Origin: Chitinophagales bacterium | GTDB taxonomy: Bacteria > Bacteroidota > Bacteroidia > Chitinophagales > UBA10324 | Length of the DNA stretch: 5,948 bases | NCBI GenBank assembly: GCA_013695715.1 | Contig: JACCZZ010000024.1 | Location: forward strand, 1-5,948 | Reading direction: 5' to 3' | Shown: one piece after another, positions 1 through 5,948 of the stretch | Numbering within the stretch: the stretch's first letter is position 1 | Layout of the letters: the number at the start of each line of letters is the position of its first letter | Translations under genes and position numbers: made by a program | Notes under the pieces: generated by a model | The model's input: the letters and a program-made list of their open reading frames with translations, nothing else | What the model was told of the DNA's origin: nothing | The model's database searches: none

Positions 1-1125
1 ATTTCCATATCCATCCGCATCAACATCCGCATAATATGTTCCTTGGACCTCATCTGTAAATCCATTGCAGTTGTCGTCAATTCCATTGCATATCTCAGGA
101 GAAGAGCTATTTATTGTTGCATCGTTATCATTACAATCTGTATTGTCCGCTACATAACCTGTGGAGGCAATACACGAATAGATATAATTGTTCGCGTCAC
201 CAAAGAGGTCACCGTCGGCATCTGCAAAATATTGGATTTGTACCCCCTCATCAATCTGAGCGTTACAATTATCATCTATGCTGTTACAAGTTTCAGCTGC
301 ACCAGGATTTATCGTTGGATCTGAGTCATTACAATCTCCCTGGTTAACAGCATAACCATCTCCATCAACATCTGCTCCATCACATATCAGGTCTTCATCC
401 GTTTGTCCATCACAATCATCATCTATCTGGTTGCATATTTCTGTTGCACCAGCATAGATAGCCAAATCCGCATCATTACAATCTAAATTGTTGTCTACGA
501 AATCAGTTGGAGCTGTGCAGGATTGAACTGTGACGGATGTATTAGGATCTCCATAGCCATCGCCGTCTCCATCAGCGTAGTAGATGCTTTCGACTTCATC
601 AGTGAAACCATTGCAATTGTCATCAATGCCATTACATATCTCGATAGAAGAGATATTTATTGTTGCATCATTATCATTACAATCTGTACTGTCAGTTACA
701 TAACCTGAAAATTCGATACACGAAAAGAAATAGGTATTGACATCCCCATACTGGTCACCATCAGCATCTGCAAAATATTTTGTTTTAACACCTTCATCAA
801 CCTGGGCATTACAATTATCGTCAATGCTGTTGCATACTTCTGCCGCCCCGGGATTGATTGTTGGATCCATATCATTACAATCTCCATCCGTAATAGTGTA
901 GCCATCGGCATCTTCATCATCTCCAGTGCACGCCAGGTCTTCATCAGTTTGTCCATCACAATCATCATCTATACTATTGCACATTTCACCTGCCTGAGGA
1001 TTTATTGCAGCATCACTGTCGTTACAATCCGTATTTGTTAACACAAAACCTGAGGGAGCAGAACATGATGTAAGAGGCAAATCAGGATTTCCATAGCCAT
1101 CAAGATCAGCATCAAAGAAATATAA
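1..1125 (-). repeat. Higher-order tandem array of MopE-type metal-binding modules (546-bp super-repeat)
   Basis: Six complete modules and the start of a seventh follow the propeller. They occupy residues 433-496 (A), 497-545 (B), 546-610 (C), 611-678 (A'), 679-727 (B'), 728-792 (C') and 793 onward (A''). A and C modules open with an aromatic pair and a D-x-D-x-D-G-x-G acidic loop. The short B modules lack the aromatic lead. Every module carries D-C-N-D, an A/T-I-N/Y stretch and C-N-x-I-D-D-x-C-[DN]. B to B', C to C' and A' to A'' are all offset by exactly 182 residues; the first A is four residues shorter than A'. C and C' match at about 49 of 65 residues and B and B' at about 37 of 49, counted by eye. 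This indicates duplication of an A-B-C triplet. The array continues beyond the window. Confidence 0.85.
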
Positions 1126-2421
1126 TGCCGAGGTGCATAAACTGATCAACCAGCAATCATATCCTCCGTAGTTGTTTGTTACATCACCATTATTTGATAA
1201 TGTATATCCTGACACTAAGTACTCACCTGTTGGTGTTTGCTTAATATTTCGGGCTACATCATCATCTGATCCTCCAAGGCTTCTTTGCCAAATAAGATCA
1301 CCACCTGAGTTGATTTCAAGCACCCAGTAATCACTAAGGCCTTTGTTACTTGTTAATGTTCCATTGCTGGAGTTAGAATTGCCTGCCAGTATGTAATTGC
1401 CAGAATTTGTAGCAGCTATTGTATAACAATAGTCATCTTCTGTACCACCATATGATTTTTGCCACTCTAAGTTTCCGGAAACATCAACCTTAATTACCCA
1501 GACATCAGATTTCCCATGATTTTCTGTTACGTCGAAATTATCAGAGAAGGAATAGCCTGCAATAATATAACCACCGTCTGGTGCCGCTATAATATCTCTG
1601 GCGCCATCCTCTTTTGTACCTCCGTAAGTTTTCTCATATATAAGTTCCCCTATAGTGCTCAGCTTTACAATCCAGAAATCATAACTGCCATGATTCATTG
1701 TTATATCACCATCGGTAGAATTCGTATAGCCGGCGATAAGATAATTTCCATCTGAGGTTTGAATCATGTTGCTTATTTCCTCAAAGCCCGACCCTCCAAG
1801 AGTTTTCTGCCATTCATAATTTCCATTATTATCCAGCTTTATTACCCAAAAATCCTCCATTCCATGATTGCCCGAAACATCACCATCTGAAGACAAGGTA
1901 TAGCCCCCAATAAGATACCCATTATCGGAAGTTACAATGGCACAATAACCATTATCATCAAAAGAGCCACCCAGTTCCTTGTCCCATAGAACATCCCCGC
2001 TTGAATTCAGCTTAATAACCAAAAGATCATATGCTCCATGATTGTCTGAAAGCTCTCCATCTGTAGATTTTTCATACCCGGTAATAAGGTATCCACCATC
2101 ATTGGTCAGTGTTACAGAGCGTCCCCAGTCCTTAAGATTACCACCTAATGATTTCTGCCATTCAATAATACCTTCCGATGTAAGCTTTACAACCCAGACA
2201 TCATCACCACCCTGATTAACTGTTACATCGTGATCCTCTGAACTTGTATAACCAGTAAAAATGCATCCTCCATCAGGTGTCAATTCCAGATCCCGTGCCT
2301 GGTCATCCATCGATCCGCCATATACTTGTTGCCACTGAATAGACGGGGCAGGTTGCTGTGCAAGCAGGCAAATTGGGACAAGAATGAGAGGAAGAAAAGA
2401 TGCGTATAACAATGATTTCAT
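1..2421 (-). CDS. Large secreted repeat protein: signal peptide, seven 58-aa propeller repeats, MopE-type metal-binding repeats (3' end outside window)
   Basis: An uninterrupted frame of 807 codons starts at ATG (2421-2419) and runs off the left edge. An in-frame TAG at 2457-2455, with no ATG between, fixes the start. Residues 1-21 look like a signal peptide (MKSLLYASFL, then a hydrophobic core ending CLLA before QQ). Cys18 lacks a proper lipobox, so signal peptidase I cleavage is more likely than lipidation. Residues 30-428 are seven SBBP-like repeats with W-Q-K-x-L-G-G-S, D-G-G-Y-x-I-x-G-Y and N-H-G-x-x-D-x-W-V-I-K-L. Residues 433-807 are MopE-related modules (putative metal-binding motif family) with D-x-D-x-D-G-Y-G, D-C-N-D and C-N-x-I-D-D-x-C-[DN] motifs. 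Such proteins are common in Bacteroidetes and usually end in a type IX secretion sorting domain, which would lie outside this window. A surface or extracellular, calcium- or metal-stabilised role is inferred; the substrate or ligand is unknown. Confidence 0.9.
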   Translation of the reverse strand, partial: MKSLLYASFLPLILVPICLLAQQPAPSIQWQQVYGGSMDDQARDLELTPDGGCIFTGYTSSEDHDVTVNQGGDDVWVVKLTSEGIIEWQKSLGGNLKDWGRSVTLTNDGGYLITGYEKSTDGELSDNHGAYDLLVIKLNSSGDVLWDKELGGSFDDNGYCAIVTSDNGYLIGGYTLSSDGDVSGNHGMEDFWVIKLDNNGNYEWQKTLGGSGFEEISNMIQTSDGNYLIAGYTNSTDGDITMNHGSYDFWIVKLSTIGELIYEKTYGGTKEDGARDIIAAPDGGYIIAGYSFSDNFDVTENHGKSDVWVIKVDVSGNLEWQKSYGGTEDDYCYTIAATNSGNYILAGNSNSSNGTLTSNKGLSDYWVLEINSGGDLIWQRSLGGSDDDVARNIKQTPTGEYLVSGYTLSNNGDVTNNYGGYDCWLISLCTSALYFFDADLDGYGNPDLPLTSCSAPSGFVLTNTDCNDSDAAINPQAGEMCNSIDDDCDGQTDEDLACTGDDEDADGYTITDGDCNDMDPTINPGAAEVCNSIDDNCNAQVDEGVKTKYFADADGDQYGDVNTYFFSCIEFSGYVTDSTDCNDNDATINISSIEICNGIDDNCNGFTDEVESIYYADGDGDGYGDPNTSVTVQSCTAPTDFVDNNLDCNDADLAIYAGATEICNQIDDDCDGQTDEDLICDGADVDGDGYAVNQGDCNDSDPTINPGAAETCNSIDDNCNAQIDEGVQIQYFADADGDLFGDANNYIYSCIASTGYVADNTDCNDNDATINSSSPEICNGIDDNCNGFTDEVQGTYYADVDADGYGN
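1138..2334 (-). repeat. Seven tandem 58-residue (174-bp) beta-propeller-type repeats
   Basis: The aromatic residue opening each repeat (W, or Y in the fifth) falls at residues 30, 88, 146, 204, 262, 320 and 378 of the large secreted protein. The spacing is therefore exactly 58 residues every time, with no insertions or deletions. Conserved positions per unit are the opening W-Q-K and L/Y-G-G-S/T, an acidic pair, D-G-G-Y, G-Y-T, S-x-x-G-D-V, N-H-G, D-x-W-V and K-L followed by x-x-G. The GGS...DGGY...GYT pattern resembles the SBBP beta-propeller repeat family. Seven equal units suggest one closed seven-bladed propeller. The blade count is seen in the sequence; the fold is inferred. Confidence 0.85.
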
Positions 2422-2635
2422 ACTTATTAATTGAAGGTTAGTAATGTTTTGTAGCTACCAAACACAGGGTGAAGATAGATAAATTTATAAAATATAGTAT
2501 TGTTTGGTTTTTTATCTTGATTTCTAGGAAGTAAGTATAGGCCTGAATGCAGACAGTAATACTTTCAAAAAAATGGATTTAATTCGGAAAAAATGTATTG
2601 AACTTCTATCTTTGATTGTAGAAGAACCATGAGGC
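2422..2635. promoter_or_regulatory. AT-rich gap upstream of the large secreted-protein gene
   Basis: This 214-bp stretch lies between the methyltransferase stop and the large secreted-protein start, both on the minus strand. It has no convincing coding frame. It should hold the promoter and leader of the secreted-protein gene. I found no good match to the Bacteroidetes TTG / TAnnTTTG pair. TGTGTTTG (minus strand, around 2458-2470) is one mismatch from the -7 element but lacks a properly spaced TTG. The size of the gap suggests that the secreted-protein gene is transcribed on its own. Confidence 0.35.
2588..2624 (-). terminator. Weak candidate terminator after the methyltransferase gene
   Basis: Just past the methyltransferase stop, the minus strand has a perfect 6-bp stem (CTTCTA / TAGAAG; arms at 2619-2624 and 2603-2608) with a 10-nt loop. 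A run of six T (2593-2588) follows about 9 nt later. The stem is short and AT-rich and the T-run is farther away than usual, so this is only a possible intrinsic terminator. Confidence 0.2.
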
Positions 2636-3358
2636 CTAACGTTCGCAAGATAACAATAAAAAGATTGCAGGCTTCTTTTTAAGATCAGGGATATTTTTCT
2701 TCCATTCTCCTATTGAATACATTCTGATATTTTCCGTAGGAAGGGTGATGTTGGAAGCTATACACAACTTTGTGGCTGATCTGCAAACCGACAGCATATC
2801 TTTTACCAGTCCATCATTGCGGTAAGGCGTTTCCATAAAGATTTGAGTCTGATTTTTAAGGAAAGATTCTTCTTCCAGTTGTTTCAACTTTAACTTCCGG
2901 GTGGCTGATTCAATAGGCAGATATCCATGAAAAACGAATTGCTGTCCATTCAATCCACTCGCCATAAGAGCAAGAAAAATAGATGAAGGCCCTACCACAG
3001 GAATGACATCAATCCCAAGCCTATGCGCCCATTTTACCACAGAGGCTCCTGGATCGGCGATACCAGGGCAGCCTGCTTCTGAAATCACCCCCGCGCATCT
3101 GCCTGATTTCAAATAGGCTAATAACTCTGCACTCTCCTCAAAATCTTCATCCCGCTCCAGCTTATTTAGGATAACTTCTTCAAAACTCTTGGTGTAACCA
3201 AGACTTCTCAAAAATCTGCGTGCGGCGCGTTCATTCTCCACAATAAAATATTCTATTGTCATCAGCCCCTCTCTTGATCTTTCCGGAATGCTGTTATTAC
3301 CTTCGGCTCCCAATGCTGAAGGAATCAGAAATATTTTCCCAGTAATCTTATCTGTCAA
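2636..3358 (-). CDS. RsmI-like SAM-dependent methyltransferase (tetrapyrrole methylase fold), short divergent form
   Basis: The product is 240 residues. The core matches the RsmI / COG0313 family (16S rRNA cytidine-1402 2'-O-methyltransferases): SEAGCPGIADPG at 93-104 corresponds to the usual SDAGTPxIsDPG SAM-binding region. It is followed by VVGPSS at 121-126, ASGL at 133-136, and FVFHGYLP at 141-148 with a downstream R-K-L-K-L helix. The N terminus departs from RsmI: IFLIPSALG replaces the TPIGNLxD motif, and FIVENERAARRFL (38-50) replaces the EDTR-type segment. It is also shorter than E. coli RsmI (about 286 residues). Bacteroidetes commonly carry this short form, so the exact target is uncertain and I give no symbol. 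The start is TTG; the frame stays open upstream with no ATG, and the first internal ATG (residue 33) would delete the conserved first strand. The stop is TAG. Confidence 0.85.
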   Translation of the reverse strand: MTDKITGKIFLIPSALGAEGNNSIPERSREGLMTIEYFIVENERAARRFLRSLGYTKSFEEVILNKLERDEDFEESAELLAYLKSGRCAGVISEAGCPGIADPGASVVKWAHRLGIDVIPVVGPSSIFLALMASGLNGQQFVFHGYLPIESATRKLKLKQLEEESFLKNQTQIFMETPYRNDGLVKDMLSVCRSATKLCIASNITLPTENIRMYSIGEWKKNIPDLKKKPAIFLLLSCER

Positions 3359-3431
3359 TTTGGTTGTTTTATGGATGAATGATTTGTTAAAGTAGTAAGT
3401 ACTTCTGAATAAAAATTTACACCAATTAAGA
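3359..3431. promoter_or_regulatory. Divergent intergenic region between methyltransferase and DNA glycosylase
   Basis: These 73 bp must carry the start signals for two genes leaving in opposite directions. The sequence is AT-rich and has no clear Shine-Dalgarno on either strand. No TTG / TAnnTTTG pair with acceptable spacing was found for either direction, so promoter positions are not called. Both flanking genes open with TTG. Confidence 0.45.
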
Positions 3432-4064
3432 TTGAAACTTCCAAAATCCTTTTACCTGCGTGAAGATGTGTTGCAGATCAGTCGTGAGCTGCTCGGAAAG
3501 TTTTTAATAAGCAAGATTGATGGAAAATTAACAAGTGGCATAATTACAGAAACTGAAGCTTATGCAGGCCATGTTGATAGGGCTTCGCATGCTTATAGAG
3601 GAAGGAGAACACAGCGCACAGAGGTCATGTATTCAAAGGGAGGAACTGCATATGTCTATCTCTGCTATGGCATCCACCACTTGTTTAATGTTGTAACCAA
3701 TGCGCGGGATATTCCTCATGCAGTTTTAATAAGAGCAATGGAACCAGTGGACGGAATTGATGTGATGATGGCAAGAAGAAATAAAATAAAATTTGATTAC
3801 TCACTCACAACCGGGCCAGGGGCTGTATCACAGGCCTTGGCCATCCACGTACTTGATACTGGCCTAAGCCTGACGGGCAATAAAATATGGATTGAAGATC
3901 GGGGTGTAAAAATTCTACCAACCGACATCGTCTCTACAAGAAGAGTTGGAGTAGATTATGCAATGGAAGATGCATTGTTGCTATACCGCTTTCTTATTAA
4001 ATCGAGTCCATGGGTTTCTAAACATCCAAAAACATTCACATCAACCCAAAACAAAGAATCTTAA
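3432..4064 (+). CDS. DNA-3-methyladenine glycosylase, AAG/MPG family
   Basis: This is a 210-residue base-excision repair enzyme that removes alkylated or deaminated purines such as 3-methyladenine and hypoxanthine by cleaving the N-glycosidic bond. It aligns along its length with human AAG, at a constant offset of 83 through the active site. ETEAYAG at 40-46 gives Glu42 (general base, human E125) and Tyr44 (Y127); His53 matches H136; Tyr76 in YVYLCYG matches Y159; Asn86 matches N169. Arg101 in LIRAMEP matches R182 after a two-residue insertion. [13 protein letters not shown] (126-138) and SSPWVS (191-196) are further family signatures. No helix-hairpin-helix is present, as expected for this family. 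The start is TTG: an in-frame TAA lies at 3396-3398, no ATG occurs between, and [12 protein letters not shown] is a typical family N terminus. It is a single-gene unit, convergent with the PorP/SprF gene. Confidence 0.95.
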   Translation: MKLPKSFYLREDVLQISRELLGKFLISKIDGKLTSGIITETEAYAGHVDRASHAYRGRRTQRTEVMYSKGGTAYVYLCYGIHHLFNVVTNARDIPHAVLIRAMEPVDGIDVMMARRNKIKFDYSLTTGPGAVSQALAIHVLDTGLSLTGNKIWIEDRGVKILPTDIVSTRRVGVDYAMEDALLLYRFLIKSSPWVSKHPKTFTSTQNKES

Positions 4065-4091
4065 AAAATACCCTTGAAGAGAATGTTGCTT

Positions 4092-5123
4092 TTAAAACGA
4101 TGGACAATAAACTTTCTTATAGTGTTTTGGTTGTTGCACATTGCCGGTATAAACCAGGGCCAGTTCAAAACCGCCCTTGCCCCCTGTTGCAGGATTAAGA
4201 TCACTTGACGTATTAACATCATAACTCAAACCTGCCTGAATTCCTTTCATCATTACGCCTATGGTTGGAATAATATCATAACGTACACGTGAGAATACTC
4301 CTACATAAAATAAGGTCGGTGCCATTCTTGGGTTTGGGCTTAGATTATACCCGAAATTTGAACCAATAACCATTTCATTATCATTATTCTGCAACTGATA
4401 TTGTACAAAGGGAAATATGTAAAATTTACTTTTAACTCCAAAGGTAGCGCTGCCATGCACCACGTACCTCATGTTCAGCACATTAGCGCTGCCGCTATCG
4501 TTGCTCACAAAAAAAGATTCCTTGGGTGTAGTAAGGTGAAAGGCTGAAGCTCCTAACTGAACCCTCGATGAATTGCTGATAAGCCCATCGAAAGAGAGGC
4601 CGGCTGAGACATCAGAATAAGCAATTTGATAGAAATCAAAATGTTCAGATGTGAGCCCATTAAAGCCAAGTCCGTCGAATTCATCATAGAAATCAAGTTT
4701 CGTAAAATCTATTTTTTTCTGAACCATGCCACCTTGCAGGCCGAGCGCAATGTGATAATTGCCCTCTTTGTCGAGCGCCTGGTGGTATGACGCCGACAGC
4801 ATTGCTGTAAGATTAGAAAGGCCACCATCGCCTGACTTATCATTCAACAATAAAAGACCTACTCCGAGATAATTATAAGTGTATCCGCCACTGAAAAGCT
4901 TTATATCTCCATATATTGATGGTGTAGAGTAAACATATGGTGCACTGATGCTTCCCCATTGACTTTTATAGATACCTCCAATGCGGTACTGACCGTCCAT
5001 AGAACCTGTTAATGCAGGATTCAATGTAAACGGTGAATAGTAAAACTGTGAAAAATGGACATCCTGCGCGGCACATGTAAGGCTTAGCAGGAAAAAAATG
5101 GTTGCTGGTAAAAGGTTTTTCAT
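4092..5123 (-). CDS. Type IX secretion system outer-membrane protein, PorP/SprF family
   Basis: The product is 343 residues with a signal peptide (MKNLLPATIFFLLSLTCAA, cleavage probably before QD at 20-21). It is followed by the PorP/SprF signature FSQFYYSPFTLNPALTGS (24-41) and IYKSQWG (51-57). The rest alternates aromatic and polar residues, consistent with an outer-membrane beta-barrel, and the chain ends in the family-typical CPSF. PorP of Porphyromonas and SprF of Flavobacterium work with the type IX secretion machinery; SprF is needed for delivery of the adhesin SprB, and relatives are thought to handle cargo with type B C-terminal domains. The start is ATG with a normal signal peptide and the stop is TAA. 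It lies 97 bp downstream of upp on the same strand. No adhesin or core T9SS gene is adjacent, so it is probably one of several paralogs in the genome; its specific cargo cannot be told from here. Confidence 0.93.
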   Translation of the reverse strand: MKNLLPATIFFLLSLTCAAQDVHFSQFYYSPFTLNPALTGSMDGQYRIGGIYKSQWGSISAPYVYSTPSIYGDIKLFSGGYTYNYLGVGLLLLNDKSGDGGLSNLTAMLSASYHQALDKEGNYHIALGLQGGMVQKKIDFTKLDFYDEFDGLGFNGLTSEHFDFYQIAYSDVSAGLSFDGLISNSSRVQLGASAFHLTTPKESFFVSNDSGSANVLNMRYVVHGSATFGVKSKFYIFPFVQYQLQNNDNEMVIGSNFGYNLSPNPRMAPTLFYVGVFSRVRYDIIPTIGVMMKGIQAGLSYDVNTSSDLNPATGGKGGFELALVYTGNVQQPKHYKKVYCPSF

Positions 5124-5220
5124 CTATAAAGATTTAAGATGCAGTGTAACAGATGGGCTAAAAATAGAATTCTAAAATTAGCATTTTTTTTTAATAATTA
5201 AAAGAAAGAGCAATTGACCG
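5124..5220. other. AT-rich gap between upp and the PorP/SprF gene
   Basis: These 97 bp hold no gene. There is a perfect 10-bp palindrome TAGAATTCTA at 5165-5174. An AT-only inverted repeat, TTTTAA / TTAAAA with a 3-nt loop (5189-5203), adjoins a run of T on the plus strand. Read in the direction of upp (minus strand) the repeat is followed by A, not T, so it is not a standard terminator. TAATTTTA and TATTTTTA on the minus strand are each one mismatch from the Bacteroidetes -7 element and could serve the PorP/SprF gene, but neither has a well-placed TTG. Confidence 0.4.
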
Positions 5221-5874
5221 TTAATGCTGTATCTTATTACCATAAGAAAGATCTCCCGCATCACCCAAGCCTGGAACAATGTAAGCGTTTGCATTCAACT
5301 CCATATCGATAGCGCATGTCCAAATCGTAACATCCGGTATGTTTTCCAACACCCAATCAATTCCTTGCTGCGCAGCAATCACACATGCAAGGTGTGTTTG
5401 TGAGGGTTTTCCCGATAGGAATATCTGCTCTAATGTCTTTACCATAGACTGGCCTGTTGCAAGCATAGGATCAGCGAGAATGAAGATACGATCTTGCAAA
5501 GAAGGACAGGATAGATACTCAAGAGCAATTTCGAAAGAACCATCTGCAGCATGTTTCCTGTATGCAGAGATGAAGGCATTATCTGCCTGATCAAAAAAAT
5601 CAAGCATGCCGTTGTGCAATACAATACCGGCGCGAAGAATAGCTCCCAAAACAGGTTGCTCCTTTAAAACAAAAATCGATGCAATGCCCAGCGGTGTGGT
5701 GATCTTTTTCTCCGTATAGATTAGTGTTTTACTAATCTCATAGGCGAGAACCTGACCACAGCGTTCAATGTTTTTTCTGAATCGAAACCGGTCCTTCTGC
5801 ATGGAAGCATTACGAATTTCAGAGACATATTCATTTACCAGCGAATTGTTCTTGCTTAAATCAATTACAGACAT
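5221..5874 (-). CDS. upp: Uracil phosphoribosyltransferase
   Basis: This cytoplasmic pyrimidine-salvage enzyme makes UMP and pyrophosphate from uracil and PRPP. The 217 residues are close to the usual length (208 in E. coli). Visible motifs are RFRKNIERCGQVLAYEISK (31-49), GAILRAG (77-83), SAYRKH (103-108), the PRPP-binding loop ADPMLATGQS (134-143), and the uracil-binding stretch AYIVPGLGDAGD (197-208). The tail reads LSYGNK where many proteobacterial and Gram-positive enzymes have R-x-F-G-T; this looks like lineage variation, since all catalytic motifs are intact. The start is ATG (5874-5872) and the stop is TAA. It is transcribed toward the PorP/SprF gene but separated from it by 97 bp; co-transcription is possible, without functional logic. 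A candidate promoter lies just upstream. Confidence 0.96.
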   Translation of the reverse strand: MSVIDLSKNNSLVNEYVSEIRNASMQKDRFRFRKNIERCGQVLAYEISKTLIYTEKKITTPLGIASIFVLKEQPVLGAILRAGIVLHNGMLDFFDQADNAFISAYRKHAADGSFEIALEYLSCPSLQDRIFILADPMLATGQSMVKTLEQIFLSGKPSQTHLACVIAAQQGIDWVLENIPDVTIWTCAIDMELNANAYIVPGLGDAGDLSYGNKIQH

Positions 5875-5901
5875 TTTTACAGCAAAGGTTCGAGTGAAGA
5901 T

Positions 5902-5933
5902 AAAAGTTAAGACGTAATATCAAGAGCTGGCAA
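5902..5933 (-). promoter_or_regulatory. Candidate Bacteroidetes-type promoter for upp
   Basis: On the minus strand a TTG (5933-5931) is followed after 21 nt by TAACTTTT (5909-5902). This matches the TTG / TAnnTTTG pattern of Bacteroidetes sigma-A promoters with one mismatch at the last base, and the spacing is within the usual 17-23. It would give a 5' leader of roughly 20 nt before the upp ATG. The elements are short, so a chance match in AT-rich DNA cannot be excluded. Confidence 0.35.
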
Positions 5934-5948
5934 ATTCAACCAGTTCCT

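Noticed and set aside
43..708. Two similar plus-strand open frames (43-324 and 523-708)
   Set aside because: They resemble each other only because they lie antisense to the duplicated C modules of the large secreted protein. They have no homology-like features or start signals.
696..968. Minus-strand open frame of 90 codons
   Set aside because: It is the out-of-register reading of the MopE-module DNA. The real frame there gives regular DCND and CNxIDDxC motifs.
1516..1755. Plus-strand open frame of 79 codons
   Set aside because: It lies antisense to the propeller repeats, whose coding frame is clear and continuous.
1..2334. Regularly spaced DNA repeats that might suggest CRISPR or a satellite array
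   Set aside because: The periods (174 bp and 546 bp) are multiples of three and correspond to protein repeats in one open frame. Copies are diverged at synonymous and variable positions, unlike CRISPR repeats.
2359..2421. Cys18 in the signal peptide as a lipoprotein attachment site
   Set aside because: The residues before it (V-P-I) do not fit a lipobox, and a normal signal peptidase I site (LLA before QQ) follows.
4065..4091. Shared bidirectional terminator between the convergent glycosylase and PorP/SprF genes
   Set aside because: The 27-bp gap has an A/T run but no stable GC-containing hairpin that I can find.
5165..5203. Palindrome TAGAATTCTA and the TTTTAA/TTAAAA inverted repeat as operator or terminator
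   Set aside because: Both are short and AT-rich. The T-run is on the wrong side for termination of upp, and there is no linked regulator.
5221..5256. Altered C-terminal tail of Upp (LSYGNK) as loss of function
   Set aside because: The GLGDAGD uracil-binding motif and the PRPP loop are intact, and the tail change looks like normal variation in this lineage.
5339..5624. Open frames overlapping upp (plus 5339-5590 and minus 5439-5624)
   Set aside because: Both are shadows of upp, which shows intact catalytic motifs throughout this span.

Overview
The window reads as part of a chromosome from a Bacteroidetes (Bacteroidota) bacterium, probably an environmental, T9SS-bearing lineage of the Cytophagales, Saprospirales or Flavobacteria type. 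The main evidence is a PorP/SprF-family type IX secretion outer-membrane protein, a large signal-peptide-bearing protein built from beta-propeller and MopE-type repeats, Bacteroidetes-like housekeeping proteins, and no strong Shine-Dalgarno sequences. The DNA is moderately AT-rich. No RNA gene, insertion sequence, CRISPR array or phage gene was seen.

Layout, left to right. Positions 1-2421 (minus) hold the first 807 codons of one large secreted protein that runs off the left edge. It has a signal peptide, then seven repeats of exactly 58 residues (likely a seven-bladed propeller), then a Cys- and Asp-rich array of MopE/thrombospondin-like metal-binding modules arranged as a higher-order 182-residue tandem duplication. 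A 214-bp AT-rich gap follows, with no gene. Positions 2636-3358 (minus) encode a divergent RsmI-like tetrapyrrole-methylase-fold methyltransferase. Diverging from it across 73 bp is an AAG/MPG-type 3-methyladenine DNA glycosylase (3432-4064, plus). Both of these genes appear to start with TTG. Convergent to the glycosylase, with 27 bp between, is the PorP/SprF protein (4092-5123, minus). Upstream of that lies uracil phosphoribosyltransferase upp (5221-5874, minus), with a candidate Bacteroidetes-type promoter near the right edge.

How they fit together: upp (pyrimidine salvage), the glycosylase (base-excision repair) and the methyltransferase (probably RNA modification) are independent housekeeping functions. 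The PorP/SprF protein and the large repeat protein both point to type IX secretion and the cell surface. They are separated by two unrelated genes, so a direct partnership is only a possibility. The most unusual content is the repeat architecture of the large protein. I see no clear sign of a wholly new multi-gene system.
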